The notes under the pieces were generated by a model that worked only from the letters and a program-made list of their open reading frames with translations, made no database searches and was not told the origin of the DNA. A stretch of DNA of 64,000 nucleotides, from the NCBI RefSeq assembly GCF_002127965.1, contig NZ_CP018787.1, forward strand, positions 1,054,001-1,118,000. Direction: 5' to 3'. This DNA comes from Oxalobacter formigenes (GTDB lineage: Bacteria; Pseudomonadota; Gammaproteobacteria; Burkholderiales; Burkholderiaceae_D). Below, piece by piece: positions 1 to 9,470 of the stretch. Made by a program: the position numbers and the translations under genes. Positions within the stretch are counted from its first letter, which is position 1. Each line of letters begins with the position of its first letter.

Positions 1-728
1 AACGAGGCCCCTATCAGCACGGCCAGACCGTTTGCCCAGATTTTGGAAATCATGATTTCAGTCGCTCCCAGCGGCATCGCCAGAAGATGCTCCAGTGTCC
101 CGTGCTCCCGCTCCCGGATATAGGCGGCGCCGACAAGAATGATGGTCAGCATGTTGACGTTGTTGATGACTTCCATCACGCCACCGAACCAGAAACCGGT
201 CAGGTTCGGGTTGAAGCGGACATGCGTGACCAGATCGATAGGCGGCGCTGACGAGGTATCCGTCGTCCTGTTCAGGTATTCGGCAATCTCCCGCTCGAAA
301 ATGCTTTGTATGTAACCGGAACCGATAAAGGCCTGACTCATCACGGTTGCGTCGATATTCAGCTGGATCTTCGGGCTGCGTCCGGCTTGCATGTCTTTCT
401 GGAAACTGGGCGGTATGATGACGGCAAAAGAATAGTAGCCGCGGTCAAGCGCTTCATCCATGTCTTTCAACGAAATGACATCCGGTTTTTTGAAGAAAGG
501 CTGGGTCAGCGAGCCGATCAGGCGTTGCGACAGCTGGGAATGGTCTTCATCGACAATGGCGACCGGTGCGTTATGCAGTTCCTGCGATACGCCTTTGGCA
601 GCGCTGTAAATGCCTCCCGTGAATGCCCAGATGATCAGAAACAGCAATACCTTGTCTGCCCAGAGACTGTTGAGTTCCTTGACGCCCAGACGGTAGATGT
701 TGCTGAGATGTATTCTGAATTTCGACAT
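1..728 (-). CDS. yhhJ: ABC-2 type transport permease, YhhJ-like (partial)
   Basis: The 3' end lies outside the window, so only about 242 N-terminal residues are visible. The protein starts MSKFRIHLSNIYRLGVKEL, followed by a membrane segment near residues 25-45 (VLLFLIIWAFTGGIYSAA) and a long hydrophilic part. Close to the cut end is the run REREHGTLEHLLAMPLG, typical of ABC-2 permeases. The ATG at 728 follows the TAA of the rbbA-like gene with no spacing, so the two are translationally linked. In the family it is the separate inner-membrane permease of a tripartite exporter with an HlyD-type adaptor and a double-ATPase protein, which is the order seen here. The substrate is unknown. Assignment to the YhhJ/YbhR permease family is firm; the gene symbol rests on the neighbourhood. 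Confidence 0.85.
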   Translation of the reverse strand, partial: MSKFRIHLSNIYRLGVKELNSLWADKVLLFLIIWAFTGGIYSAAKGVSQELHNAPVAIVDEDHSQLSQRLIGSLTQPFFKKPDVISLKDMDEALDRGYYSFAVIIPPSFQKDMQAGRSPKIQLNIDATVMSQAFIGSGYIQSIFEREIAEYLNRTTDTSSAPPIDLVTHVRFNPNLTGFWFGGVMEVINNVNMLTIILVGAAYIREREHGTLEHLLAMPLGATEIMISKIWANGLAVLIGAS

Positions 729-3452
729 TTATTTCTCCTGTTTGGGCAAGAACAGCCAGGCAAGGAATGTCAGGGCCGGTATGAAAAGAGCCAGCGAGAT
801 GAGCGGCCCCATCAGGTCGGAAAAGCCCAGTGCCTTGGTGAATACGCCACGGGAGAGGATAAGGAAATAGGTGGCAGGGAAAAATTGCCCGATCCAGTAG
901 GCACCGCCTTCAAGTGAACCGACGGGTGTGGTCAGCCCTGAAAACTGGGCGGTTGGAAGCATGGTCAGGATGGCCGTGCCGAACAGGGCGGAAATCTGGG
1001 TATTGGTGAACGTCGAAATGACGAGTCCGAGTCCTGTCGTTGCCGTGACGTAAAGAAGGGCACCGACTGTCAGGGCAAGAAAACTGCCTTTTAACGGCAC
1101 ATGGAAGAAAAATACGGCACACCCAACCATCAGGAAATAACTGATCATGGAGAGAACAATATAGGGAAGCTGTTTTCCGACCAGAAATTCGAATTTGGTG
1201 ACAGGGGTGACGTACAGGTTGGTAATCGAGCCCAGTTCCTTTTCACGCACGATACCCAGCGCCATCAGGATGGCGGGAATCAGCATCAGCAACAGGGGGA
1301 TAATGGCCGGAACCATGGCGTAAAGGCTCTTGAAATCCTGATTGTACCGGTATCGGAGTTCCAGACTGGACGAGGCTGTCTTGCCGGAACCGCTTGTCTC
1401 GCTTGCCAGTTGTTGCAGGTATTTCGAGTGAAGACCCTGAACATATCCCTTGATGGTTTCGCCACGGTAAGGCATCGCGCCATCCACCCAGGCTCCAATT
1501 TGCGGATTTTTCCCCTGCGTCAGGTCACGGCCGAAGCCCGACGGGATTTCAATGGCAACGCTGATTTTGCCGCTTTCCATCCGTTTTTCAAGATCCTTGC
1601 TGTCTTTCAGGGCAGGTTGTTCGATAAAGTATCGTGAGCCGGCAATATTGTGTATGTAATCACGCGATTGCGGCGTCTGGTCATAGTCCAGTACGGCGAA
1701 TTTCAGGTTTTCCACGTCCATCGAAATACCGCCGCCGAGAACGAAGAAGAGCAGGATGCTGCCCAGTATGGCGAAACCGAGCCGGATAGGGTCGCGCCGC
1801 AGTTCCAGCATTTCACGCGATGCGTAAGCCAGAAGACGCCTCAAACTGAAGTAAGGCGATTCTTCTTCGTGTTTTTCAGGCTCGAGTTCAACCTCTTCAC
1901 TGAACGTTGATTTTTCTGATCCGGAAGCTTCTTCGAGGTATTCGATGAAGGCCTGTTCCAGCGTTTCGGCGTGTTTGCTTTCCTGCAGTTCTTTCGGTTT
2001 GCCGCTGGCAAGCACCTTCCCGGCGTGCATCAGGGAAATGCGGTCGCAACGTTCCGCTTCATTCATGAAGTGGGTCGAGATGAAAATGGTCACATTCTGT
2101 TCGCGAGACATCTCGATCAAAAGCTGCCAGAAATCGTCCCGTGCAACCGGATCGACACCGGAAGTCGGTTCATCCAGAATCAGCAGTTTCGGATTGTGCA
2201 CCACGGCGACGGCCAGTGACAGGCGTTGGCGGATACCAAGAGGCAGCTCGGCAGCTGCAGAATGCAGATAGGCTTCCAGACCGAAACGGTCGACCAGACT
2301 TTTGACGCGTCCGGGGATTTCCTGTTTCGGAAGATGGAAAAGATGGGCATGCAGTTCCAGATTCTGCAATACGGTCAATTCACCATAGAGCGAGAATGCC
2401 TGCGACATGTAGCCGACGTCTTTGCGGCTCTCGATATTTTTGGCGTCGACCGGTTTGCCGAAGGTCATGGCCGATCCCGACGTCGGAGGCAAGAGCCCGG
2501 TCAGCATCTTCATGGTCGTGGTCTTGCCGCAGCCGTTCGAACCGAGGAAGCCGAAAATTTCGCCCTGTGGAATCTTGAAGCTGACGTGATCGACAGCGAC
2601 GAAATCGCCGAATTGCTGGGTCAGGCCGTCCGCTTCGATGGCATATACCTGATTTTCTTCTTCCTTTAGTGGCGGAATGACCAGTTCATGATAATTTTCG
2701 CGGCGTTCTTCAGGCAGCAGCTGGATGAAGGCACGTTCGAGCGTGTCCTTGCCGGTTTTCTGCATCATTTCTTCGGCTGTGCCGGTCGCCAGTATCTTGC
2801 CGCCATACATGGCAGCGAGCCAGTCGAACTGTGCCGCTTCTTCCATATAGGCGGTCGCCACAATCACGCTCATTTGCGGGCGGCGTTTGCGGATGGAATC
2901 GATCAGTTCCCAGAATTGTCGGCGCGACAACGGGTCGACGCCGGTGGTCGGTTCGTCAAGGATCAGCAAATCAGGGTCATGAACCAGCGAACAGCACAGG
3001 CCCAGTTTCTGTTTCATGCCGCCGGAGAGTTTCCCCGCAGGCCGATCCAGAAAAGGATGAAGGCCAGTCGCTTCCGTCAGTTCATTGATGCGCCGGTCGC
3101 GTTCCTCGAAATCCTGACCGAACAGCCGGGCGAAAAAGTCGATGTTTTCCCGTACGGAAAGGGTTGGATACAGGTTCTTGCCCAAACCCTGCGGCATGTA
3201 GGCGACACGAGGGAGAAGGGCATTGCGGATTTTGGTATCGGAAATATCCTCGTCAAGGACTTCGATATGGCCTTTCTGGATCTTCTTGGCACAGGAAACG
3301 AGCGACAGCAGGGATGATTTGCCCACGCCGTCAGGACCGATCAGGCCCACCATGCAGCCCCCTGGAATGTCCAGGGTAACGTCATCAAGCGCCAGAACAT
3401 CTCCATACTGGAGAGTGACGCCTTCGAGTTTCGCTGCAATGAGCCCGTTCAT
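729..3452 (-). CDS. rbbA: Fused double-ATPase/permease ABC protein, RbbA/YhiH-like
   Basis: The 907 residues match the length of E. coli RbbA. The first nucleotide-binding domain has a Walker A near residues 39-46 (GPDGVGKS), signature [10 protein letters not shown] and Walker [14 protein letters not shown]. The second has a Walker [10 protein letters not shown] and [13 protein letters not shown], but its signature reads LPLGIRQRL instead of LSGGQ, so that site looks degenerate. From about residue 530 the chain becomes an ABC-2 permease with one membrane helix, a large external loop and a cluster of helices at the C terminus. RbbA was named for ribosome-associated ATPase activity in E. coli, but its placement between an HlyD adaptor and an ABC-2 permease points to export across the envelope. 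The gene lies 1 base after the adaptor gene and directly abuts the permease gene. Confidence 0.85.
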   Translation of the reverse strand: MNGLIAAKLEGVTLQYGDVLALDDVTLDIPGGCMVGLIGPDGVGKSSLLSLVSCAKKIQKGHIEVLDEDISDTKIRNALLPRVAYMPQGLGKNLYPTLSVRENIDFFARLFGQDFEERDRRINELTEATGLHPFLDRPAGKLSGGMKQKLGLCCSLVHDPDLLILDEPTTGVDPLSRRQFWELIDSIRKRRPQMSVIVATAYMEEAAQFDWLAAMYGGKILATGTAEEMMQKTGKDTLERAFIQLLPEERRENYHELVIPPLKEEENQVYAIEADGLTQQFGDFVAVDHVSFKIPQGEIFGFLGSNGCGKTTTMKMLTGLLPPTSGSAMTFGKPVDAKNIESRKDVGYMSQAFSLYGELTVLQNLELHAHLFHLPKQEIPGRVKSLVDRFGLEAYLHSAAAELPLGIRQRLSLAVAVVHNPKLLILDEPTSGVDPVARDDFWQLLIEMSREQNVTIFISTHFMNEAERCDRISLMHAGKVLASGKPKELQESKHAETLEQAFIEYLEEASGSEKSTFSEEVELEPEKHEEESPYFSLRRLLAYASREMLELRRDPIRLGFAILGSILLFFVLGGGISMDVENLKFAVLDYDQTPQSRDYIHNIAGSRYFIEQPALKDSKDLEKRMESGKISVAIEIPSGFGRDLTQGKNPQIGAWVDGAMPYRGETIKGYVQGLHSKYLQQLASETSGSGKTASSSLELRYRYNQDFKSLYAMVPAIIPLLLMLIPAILMALGIVREKELGSITNLYVTPVTKFEFLVGKQLPYIVLSMISYFLMVGCAVFFFHVPLKGSFLALTVGALLYVTATTGLGLVISTFTNTQISALFGTAILTMLPTAQFSGLTTPVGSLEGGAYWIGQFFPATYFLILSRGVFTKALGFSDLMGPLISLALFIPALTFLAWLFLPKQEK

Positions 3453-3453
3453 A

Positions 3454-4389
3454 TCACTTTACCTGAAGGTTGGCGGGCCAGACAGCATCCGGGTTGGTCT
3501 TGACCCAGCCGATACCCGGCATGCCCGGTTTGGCGATCGTCGCATTTTGTGCCAGCCAGTCCGGATCGACTTTCAGCTTGACGCGGAACATGAATTTTTC
3601 GCGTTCGTCTTTGGTTTCGACTTCTTTCGGGGTGAACTGGTTTTTCGGGGAAACGTAGGTGACCTTGCAGGGAATAGGCATATCCGGCAACGCGTCCAGC
3701 AGAATCCTGGCATCGCTTCCCAGCTGGACATTTCCGGAATCGGCAGCGGAAAGGTAGATGTACATATAGACGTCATTCAGGTCAAGCATCGAAAAGACAC
3801 GACCACCGGCAGGCAGGACTTCACCCGGTTCGGCGAGACGGTAGAGAATACGGCCGTTGACAGGGGATTTCAGCGTCAGATCGTTCAGGTTGGCTTGGAG
3901 GGACGCCACTTTGGCATCCGCTTCGGCAACACGACTCTTTGCGGCAGCAAGACTGGCATTGGCCGTTCTCATGGCGCTGACATCCTTGTCGAGCTGGGCT
4001 GCTGAAATGAAACCTTTCTTGATCAGTTCCTGGGTACGTCTTAAGGTGACACCGGCCAGTTCCTGCTGGCTCATCGCACTTTTTACGTCTTCACGTGCCT
4101 GTTCGGCGACAGCCTGTGCCGCCTTGATATCGGCTTTCAGGGGAATATCGTCGAGCTGTGCGGCGACTTCATCGACTTTGAGATCGGCCCCTTCACGGAA
4201 AAAGACTTCGGTCAGTTTGCCCTGGACTTTGGTTGAGACGGCTGTTTCCGTCGCTTCGAGGCGGCCATTGCCGGAAGCAAGGCCTTCAGGGCCGGCAGAC
4301 GGTTTCAGAAAGTACCATGCAACAGCTGCGACGATCGCAGCGAGCACAATGATGATGATCAGTTTCTTGTTGCGTAAAAGGGCTGACAT
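3454..4389 (-). CDS. yhiI: HlyD-family membrane fusion protein, YhiI-like
   Basis: 311 residues with one N-terminal membrane anchor (about residues 9-27, [19 protein letters not shown]), then a biotinyl-lipoyl-like half motif ([18 protein letters not shown]), an alpha-helical hairpin rich in Ala, Gln and Lys (about 75-170) and the second lipoyl half ([20 protein letters not shown]). This is the usual layout of periplasmic adaptor proteins linking an inner-membrane ABC exporter to an outer-membrane channel. It is the first gene of the three-gene minus-strand operon and is divergent from ubiU across a 210-bp gap. No outer-membrane TolC-type gene is visible, so a shared channel elsewhere is likely. 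What is exported cannot be told from the sequence. Confidence 0.88.
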   Translation of the reverse strand: MSALLRNKKLIIIIVLAAIVAAVAWYFLKPSAGPEGLASGNGRLEATETAVSTKVQGKLTEVFFREGADLKVDEVAAQLDDIPLKADIKAAQAVAEQAREDVKSAMSQQELAGVTLRRTQELIKKGFISAAQLDKDVSAMRTANASLAAAKSRVAEADAKVASLQANLNDLTLKSPVNGRILYRLAEPGEVLPAGGRVFSMLDLNDVYMYIYLSAADSGNVQLGSDARILLDALPDMPIPCKVTYVSPKNQFTPKEVETKDEREKFMFRVKLKVDPDWLAQNATIAKPGMPGIGWVKTNPDAVWPANLQVK

Positions 4390-4599
4390 TGTTTAGCTCC
4401 CGGGGATGGCTAAAATATGAGACGGTTAAATAAACGAACACGACGTACAATTAGGGAGATTATATCCAGTTATTCTCCATGAGCGTTTATTTTCACCAGA
4501 CTTTTTGGATGACGAAACGTTTCTTTGGGGCAATGTGACGACAGTTTTCGTCATAATGAGTAAAATTACGTTCTTCTAGAAAAACTTTCTTGATAATTT

Positions 4600-5640
4600 T
4601 TGAAAACTCTACCGATTTCCAGCGATTTGACACAAAACACACAAATTGAACTGGTCTGCCCTGCAGGCAGCCTGCCAGCCTTGAAGCTGGCAGTCGATCA
4701 TGGAGCCGATTGTGTTTATCTCGGTTTCAAGGACGCGACCAATGCCCGCAATTTTGCCGGCCTGAATTTCGATGAAAAGGCCATCCTCGAAGGTATTGCA
4801 TATGCTCATGCGAAACAGTGCAAGGTTTTGCTGGCCCTGAATACCTATCCCGTTCCGTCCTCATGGGATGTCTGGAAGAAAGCGGTCGACCGGGCTGCAC
4901 GTTATGGTGTGGATGCACTTATCGTTGCCGATCCCGGCCTTATGCAATATGCGAGGGAAAAACATCCTGATTTGCGTTTGCACCTGTCGGTTCAGGGTTC
5001 CGCGACCAATTACGAGGCGATCAATTTTTATGCGCGGCATTTCGGTATTTCAAGAGTGGTTTTGCCGCGTGTCCTGTCCATCGAGCAGGTGGAACTGGTT
5101 GCCGGTAATACTGACGTGGAAATCGAGGTATTCGGTTTCGGCAGCCTGTGCGTGATGGTGGAAGGCCGGTGCGCCTTGTCATCTTACGTGACGGGTGAAG
5201 CGCCGAACAATAACGGTGTTTGCTCTCCGGCCAAAGCGGTGCGTTGGCAGCCGACGCCGAAAGGACTCGAATCCCGGTTGAACGGTGTCCTGATCGACCT
5301 GTACGCAGATGATGAAAACGCCAGTTATCCGACACTATGCAAAGGTCGTTTCATGGTCAACGGGGACAGTTATTACGCCATTGAGGAACCGGCAAGCTTG
5401 AATACGCTTGAACTCCTGCCGAGACTGAAAAAGCTGGGTGTGTCCGCCATCAAGATCGAAGGCCGACAGCGCAGTCCGGCTTATACGGCACAGGCGACGA
5501 AAGTATGGCGTGAGGCACTGGATCTTTGCCTGAAGGACGATGCCGCTTACTCTGTCAAACCGGAGTGGATGAATGCGCTTGCCAAACTCTCCGAGGGGCA
5601 GCAACAGACGCTGGGTGCCTATCACCGTTCGTGGAAATGA
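4600..5640 (+). CDS. ubiU: O2-independent ubiquinone hydroxylase subunit UbiU (peptidase U32 family)
   Basis: 346 residues of the U32 family, close in motif pattern to E. coli UbiU (YhbU): [49 protein letters not shown] and the C-terminal [10 protein letters not shown]. Four conserved cysteines sit in [15 protein letters not shown] and PTLCKGR, matching the ligands of the 4Fe-4S cluster described for UbiU. With UbiV and UbiT it carries out the hydroxylations of ubiquinone synthesis without oxygen. The start is a TTG with no clear ribosome binding site, and it adds about 15 residues before the point where E. coli UbiU begins, so the true start is uncertain. ubiV follows after 13 bp. Confidence 0.92.
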   Translation: MKTLPISSDLTQNTQIELVCPAGSLPALKLAVDHGADCVYLGFKDATNARNFAGLNFDEKAILEGIAYAHAKQCKVLLALNTYPVPSSWDVWKKAVDRAARYGVDALIVADPGLMQYAREKHPDLRLHLSVQGSATNYEAINFYARHFGISRVVLPRVLSIEQVELVAGNTDVEIEVFGFGSLCVMVEGRCALSSYVTGEAPNNNGVCSPAKAVRWQPTPKGLESRLNGVLIDLYADDENASYPTLCKGRFMVNGDSYYAIEEPASLNTLELLPRLKKLGVSAIKIEGRQRSPAYTAQATKVWREALDLCLKDDAAYSVKPEWMNALAKLSEGQQQTLGAYHRSWK

Positions 5641-5653
5641 AGGAAGAATACAG

Positions 5654-6544
5654 ATGAAACTTTCCCTCGGACCTTTGCTCTATTACTGGCCAAAAGAGCG
5701 TGTCATTCAGTTTTATCGTGAAATGGCCACCTCTCCTGTCGATATCGTCTATCTGGGAGAAACGGTTTGCGCGCGACGGCATGAATTGCGGGTCGAAGAC
5801 TGGCTGGAGCTGGGTCACATGCTGGCGGAATCGGGCAAGGAAGTCGTGATGTCGACTCAGGTTTTGCTGGAGTCCGGCGCGCATCTTCAGGCAATGCACG
5901 AGGTTGTCGAAAACGGACATTTCACTGTCGAGGCGAACGATATGGGCGCAGCCGGTTCTCTGGCAGGAAAAAAACCGTTTGTCGCCGGGCCTCATTTGAA
6001 TCTCTACAATCCGGCAGCCCTGCAATTTATGGCCGGGTTGGGCGCGAAACGCTGGGTTATGCCCCTTGAAATGACGTGTGATGCCCTGAAAGGAATGATT
6101 GGAACACTTGCCGACAATATGGAAACGGAAGTGTTCGCATATGGGAGAATGCCGCTGGCTTTTTCTGCACGCTGTTTTACGGCGCGGCATCATAATTTGC
6201 CTAAAGACCAGTGTGCTTTCAAATGTATGGATTACCCGGACGGCTTGCCGGTACAGACACGTGAAGAACAATCTTTCCTTGTTTTCAACGGCATCCAGAC
6301 CCAGTCGGCAAAAGTTTATAATCTGATATCGGAAGTGCCGGTTCTTGCCGGTTTGAATGTCAATGTGTTGAGAATCAGCCCGCAATCCGGAAATACGCCT
6401 GAGATATGCAGCGTTTTTGCCGATACAATGGCAGGGAAATGTTCCGGAAAAGAAGCGCTTGAAAAAATGAAAGACTTCATGCCTGCCGCTTCATGTAACG
6501 GTTACTGGCATGGCAGGCCCGGAATGGAATGGCATGAACAGTGA
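5654..6544 (+). CDS. ubiV: O2-independent ubiquinone hydroxylase subunit UbiV (peptidase U32 family)
   Basis: 296 residues starting [20 protein letters not shown], preceded by AGGAAG at a good distance, which decides this ATG over longer upstream readings. The four cysteines of the UbiV iron-sulfur cluster are visible: one in GETVCARR near residue 38 and three in a group ([15 protein letters not shown]). The family forms a heterodimer with UbiU and supports ubiquinone hydroxylation under anaerobic conditions. The gene lies between ubiU and ubiT on the same strand, giving the complete ubiUVT set. Identification is firm from motif and context together. Confidence 0.92.
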   Translation: MKLSLGPLLYYWPKERVIQFYREMATSPVDIVYLGETVCARRHELRVEDWLELGHMLAESGKEVVMSTQVLLESGAHLQAMHEVVENGHFTVEANDMGAAGSLAGKKPFVAGPHLNLYNPAALQFMAGLGAKRWVMPLEMTCDALKGMIGTLADNMETEVFAYGRMPLAFSARCFTARHHNLPKDQCAFKCMDYPDGLPVQTREEQSFLVFNGIQTQSAKVYNLISEVPVLAGLNVNVLRISPQSGNTPEICSVFADTMAGKCSGKEALEKMKDFMPAASCNGYWHGRPGMEWHEQ

Positions 6545-6571
6545 TTTGCGATTTATTCATTGGAGAGGGGT

Positions 6572-7039
6572 ATGAACCGGTTTAGCGTCCCGAAAGTGCT
6601 TGGCGACATGATTTCCCTGTTGCCTGCTTATCCCGGTTCCGTACTCTTCGTATCGGCCCTGAACGTGATTCTGACACCACGGCTACCAGAAGACGTGCGT
6701 GAAATGATTCTGGGCAAGCAATTGCGGCTGACCATCATGGACGCCCGGCTAGATTTCAATTTCGTCTGGACGAAGGGCGGTTTCGTTGCCGGATGGGGAA
6801 ATGTCGAACCGGACATGATCATTTCGGCAAGCGCTTATGATTTTTACCAGTTGTCCAGACGGGAAGAAGATCCCGATACCCTTTTTTTCAGCCGTCGTCT
6901 TGTCATGGCAGGCGATACGGAACTGGGGCTTGTACTGAAGAACACGATCGATGCAATGGATCTGAACGTGTTCGAACTGGTGAAATCGGTTCCTGTCCGT
7001 AAATTTCTTGAATTGATCCCCGGCTATAAAAAGCCTTGA
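6572..7039 (+). CDS. ubiT: SCP2-domain ubiquinone biosynthesis accessory factor UbiT
   Basis: 155 residues with a sterol carrier protein 2 fold (VEPDMIISASAYDFYQLSRR near the centre). In E. coli UbiT (YhbT) binds lipids and is required for O2-independent ubiquinone synthesis, probably by presenting hydrophobic intermediates to UbiU-UbiV. The ATG at 6572 follows GGAGAGGGG directly; an in-frame TTG twelve bases upstream lies inside that ribosome binding site and is not the start. It is 27 bp after ubiV and clearly co-transcribed. Confidence 0.9.
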   Translation: MNRFSVPKVLGDMISLLPAYPGSVLFVSALNVILTPRLPEDVREMILGKQLRLTIMDARLDFNFVWTKGGFVAGWGNVEPDMIISASAYDFYQLSRREEDPDTLFFSRRLVMAGDTELGLVLKNTIDAMDLNVFELVKSVPVRKFLELIPGYKKP

Positions 7040-7183
7040 CGCTGCCAATCTTTTCCCGGCTTTGCGAAAAGCAGAATCTTCCTGATTTTTATCAAACCGG
7101 CATTCCTTCCTGCAGGGGAATAAACAAACCTTGCTCAGCTGTTTGCCCTAATGTATCGGTATATCCGATCGAGAGGCAAAAAG

Positions 7184-7807
7184 ATGAATATCGCTTTTGT
7201 CATCAAAAAAACGCTGATTCTGCTGGCTCTGGTGGACCCGTTCATGGCGATTCCACTTTTCATATGCGCAACGGCAGACCTTTCCCTGCCATTCAAGGAA
7301 CGGTATAGCCGTCATCTGGGCATTACAGTGGCCTTGTCGCTTTTGTTCGGCGGCCTGTTCGGGCTGCATCTTCTGAATTTCATGGGAGTGACACTGGCGG
7401 CCATTCAGGTGGCTGGCGGCATCATTATGTTCATTGTTTCGCTGGCCATGGTGATCGCCAAGGAAGAAACGATCAAATACACGCCCGGCGAGTCGCAGGA
7501 AGCGGCTTCAGGGCCGTCCATCGTGCCGCTCGGCATCCCTTTGCTGGCGGGGCCTGCCGCGCTTTCCTACGTGATGGCAACTTCCCAGATAACGGAGATC
7601 TGTGACTGGCTGGGAGTGCTGTTTCCTCCGTTTGTGGTAGGCGTTGCCACCTGGCTGTGTTTCCGGTTTGTTTCCAAAGGCGGAAAGATCCTGACTCCGG
7701 GAGCCCTTAAGATTATCGGCCGTCTGGCCGGCTTTTTGCTGACGGCCATTTCTGTCGAAATGATGGCGACGGGTTTCAGGCATATGTTCCCGATCCTGAC
7801 CAGCTAA
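7184..7807 (+). CDS. MarC family integral membrane protein
   Basis: 207 residues with six predicted membrane segments, starting MNIAFVIKKTLILLALVDPF and containing the MarC-family region VPLGIPLLAGPAALSYVMA. GAGAGG at 7171-7176 supports the ATG at 7184 over one 33 bases upstream. MarC proteins (UPF0056) are inner-membrane proteins of unsettled function; the old link to multiple antibiotic resistance in E. coli was not upheld. The gene follows ubiT by 144 bp, so co-transcription is possible but not shown. A bidirectional terminator lies 40 bp downstream. Confidence 0.85.
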   Translation: MNIAFVIKKTLILLALVDPFMAIPLFICATADLSLPFKERYSRHLGITVALSLLFGGLFGLHLLNFMGVTLAAIQVAGGIIMFIVSLAMVIAKEETIKYTPGESQEAASGPSIVPLGIPLLAGPAALSYVMATSQITEICDWLGVLFPPFVVGVATWLCFRFVSKGGKILTPGALKIIGRLAGFLLTAISVEMMATGFRHMFPILTS

Positions 7808-7846
7808 ACAAGGTTTTTAAATAACAGACACCGCGTCCGGAAACAA

Positions 7847-7874
7847 AAAAAGCATGTTTTCCAACATGCTTTTT
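7847..7874. terminator. Bidirectional intrinsic terminator between marC and the 7897-8442 gene
   Basis: A perfect 12-bp stem (AAAAAGCATGTT / AACATGCTTTTT) around a 4-base loop has a T-run on each strand's 3' side. It can end transcription of the plus-strand marC gene and of the convergent minus-strand gene. Confidence 0.9.
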
Positions 7875-7896
7875 AACTTGCGAAAACAACCGCTTT

Positions 7897-8442
7897 TTAG
7901 TGTTTCGCTCTCTGCATAATGGTGTCCCAGCCAAATTTGATGGCATCCTTGTTTCTGTCCCAGGACATTTCGGAATCACGGTTATACAGTTCCCATGCAG
8001 CATGAGCCGAAGGTTCGACTTCTTCCCAGGTACGGTTCAGGTGTTTCAGTTCGTTCTCTGCCAGCTGGGCACCGTACTGGAAGGCAGGCTGATAGTCTTC
8101 ATATTTGCCGCCCGATGTCCAGTAACTGGTTTTCCATTCTTTAATGAAAGCTTCTTCATTGTATTTGCTGTCCGTTCCGGAATCAGCGTAAGTGTTTTTC
8201 TTGTCGTCCATATCGTGATCATCCTTGTTGAACATGTCCTTGATTTTGTCGCCGGCCTTTTTCATGGCGTCAGATGTTTTGTCGACTGCCTTGCCCATGG
8301 CATCGGAAGTGGCATCCGCTGCATTTTGTACAGCGTCTTTTGTCTTGTCGCTGGCATTTTTCAGGGAGTCCTTGGCGTTGTCGGCTGCCTGATTCATTTT
8401 TTTATTGAAATCGGAGCCGGTTTCCGGCGTATTCATATCCAT
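7897..8442 (-). CDS. Hydrophilic LEA/apolipoprotein-like repeat protein
   Basis: 181 residues with no signal peptide and no membrane segment. Residues about 10-75 are an Ala/Lys/Asp-rich amphipathic run built from near 11-residue units (such as ASDKTKDAVQNAADATSDAM and VDKTSDAMKKAGDKIKDMF), as in late-embryogenesis-abundant and apolipoprotein-like proteins. A separate C-terminal half is aromatic-rich: YQPAFQYGAQLAENEL and NRTWEEVEPSAHAAWELY. I recall that kind of C-terminal module from uncharacterised stress-associated proteins but cannot name a family. AGAGAGGG upstream of 8442 supports the start. A stress or desiccation protection role is a guess from composition. It stands alone, convergent to marC. 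Confidence 0.75.
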   Translation of the reverse strand: MDMNTPETGSDFNKKMNQAADNAKDSLKNASDKTKDAVQNAADATSDAMGKAVDKTSDAMKKAGDKIKDMFNKDDHDMDDKKNTYADSGTDSKYNEEAFIKEWKTSYWTSGGKYEDYQPAFQYGAQLAENELKHLNRTWEEVEPSAHAAWELYNRDSEMSWDRNKDAIKFGWDTIMQRAKH

Positions 8443-8819
8443 GATATTCCCTCTCTATCAGTATCGGTTTTTTTAACAGGCACTTCGGTATCTGGCTGAA
8501 AACCGGGTGCCGCGCATGTCGTTTCAATGTTGGAATCGGGTCGGCCATATCTGAAAATCGGGTGACCGCTGTCGTGATGATTCCTGCCTTTTTAAAACTT
8601 TTGTGTTTTCAATGACTACAATCAGATTGGCAGGATGCTTTCAAGTTCCGGATTTTTGACTGAAGAGCCGATTTTTCAAAGGAGGCTTGATATTTGTGCG
8701 GATGTTCGCCAGAAATTTTGTTTGAATAAAAGATAATGGAAGATAATTTTTAAATGGATGAATTCAAGCAAAGTTAACAACAGAAATTGTTGTGGCAAAC
8801 CAGTTCGGGGGAGACGGAA
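8443..8819. other. Intergenic region between divergent small genes
   Basis: About 377 bp separate the divergent genes at 8442 (minus) and 8820 (plus). It must hold both promoters. The 100 bp nearest the plus gene are AT-rich (for example AAAGATAATGGAAGATAATT near 8730-8750), but I see no convincing -35/-10 pair, repeat or RNA structure. Confidence 0.5.
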
Positions 8820-9059
8820 ATGATCAGCGAAATGGAATACAGGAAAGGTAATTACATTGCACGGATGGCCGTTCTGGATACGGATAACCGGCGCTTTCGC
8901 GGAATGGTTTTGATCCGCAAACATGGTGAGGAAGAGATCGAGAAGTTCTGTGCCGCTGTTGAAAGCGATAATGTAGACGATGCGATGGACGAAGCACGTG
9001 CGCTGGCGCACAAGATTCTGAACGAACGGGTTGTTTACGGACAGCCGGATGAAGATTGA
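8820..9059 (+). CDS. Small uncharacterised protein (79 aa)
   Basis: The ATG at 8820 follows GGGGGAGACGGA closely, so the protein begins MISEMEYRKGNYIARMAVLD. It is acidic, without membrane or signal segments, and reads as a small alpha-beta protein: a strand region (YIARMAVLDTDNRRFRGMV) followed by a helical C terminus (VDDAMDEARALAHKILNE). I do not recognise the family. It stands alone between a divergent gene and an intrinsic terminator. The ribosome binding site and even codon use support a real gene. Confidence 0.7.
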   Translation: MISEMEYRKGNYIARMAVLDTDNRRFRGMVLIRKHGEEEIEKFCAAVESDNVDDAMDEARALAHKILNERVVYGQPDED

Positions 9060-9470
9060 TTGGTTTTCTTTTTGCTCATAAATCTTGGTCATGTGTTCGT
9101 GGCGTGATTTTTTGCGGTTTCATTCTATTTACAAGCCAGTTTCAAAGCTGGCTTTGTTGTTTATTCAATTTCCTGTAAATTTTCAGAATGCAGGGTTATT
9201 CCAGTGTGCATACCGTTTTTTATACCTGTGATTGCCATCGGAAAAATAAAGGAAACACTTTGAAAAGTTGATATTGATTCTGCATTATATCTACGTTATG
9301 CTTGGTGTCTCGCAAGTCTCTCTTGATGACGTTCCTGCATAAGGTGACTTTTCGCCAGAGCCTGTTTTTCGTTTTCGGCTTGAAAAGAATTTTCTGTATA
9401 TAGTCTTGATTTCCAGATTCACGCTCAATAATAACAGTGAACAGGCACTGAAGGTTTCCGAAGCAATAAA
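9060..9470. other. Intergenic region before the acyltransferase pair
   Basis: A 411-bp gap holds the terminator at 9133-9158 and then about 300 bp of AT-rich sequence leading to the MBOAT gene. Short minus-strand readings here lack a ribosome binding site and family features. The promoter for the acyltransferase operon should be in it, but I cannot place it with confidence. Confidence 0.5.
9133..9158 (+). terminator. Intrinsic terminator after the 79-aa gene
   Basis: A 7-bp stem AAGCCAG / CTGGCTT with an 8-base loop is followed by a T-rich stretch (TGTTGTTTATT). It lies about 75 bp after the stop of the small gene. Confidence 0.65.

Noticed and set aside
4590-4604. Possible FNR site (TTGAT-AATT-TTTGA) upstream of ubiU
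   Set aside because: Only the left half fits the TTGAT-N4-ATCAA consensus, and it overlaps the start codon, so it is not a credible activator site.
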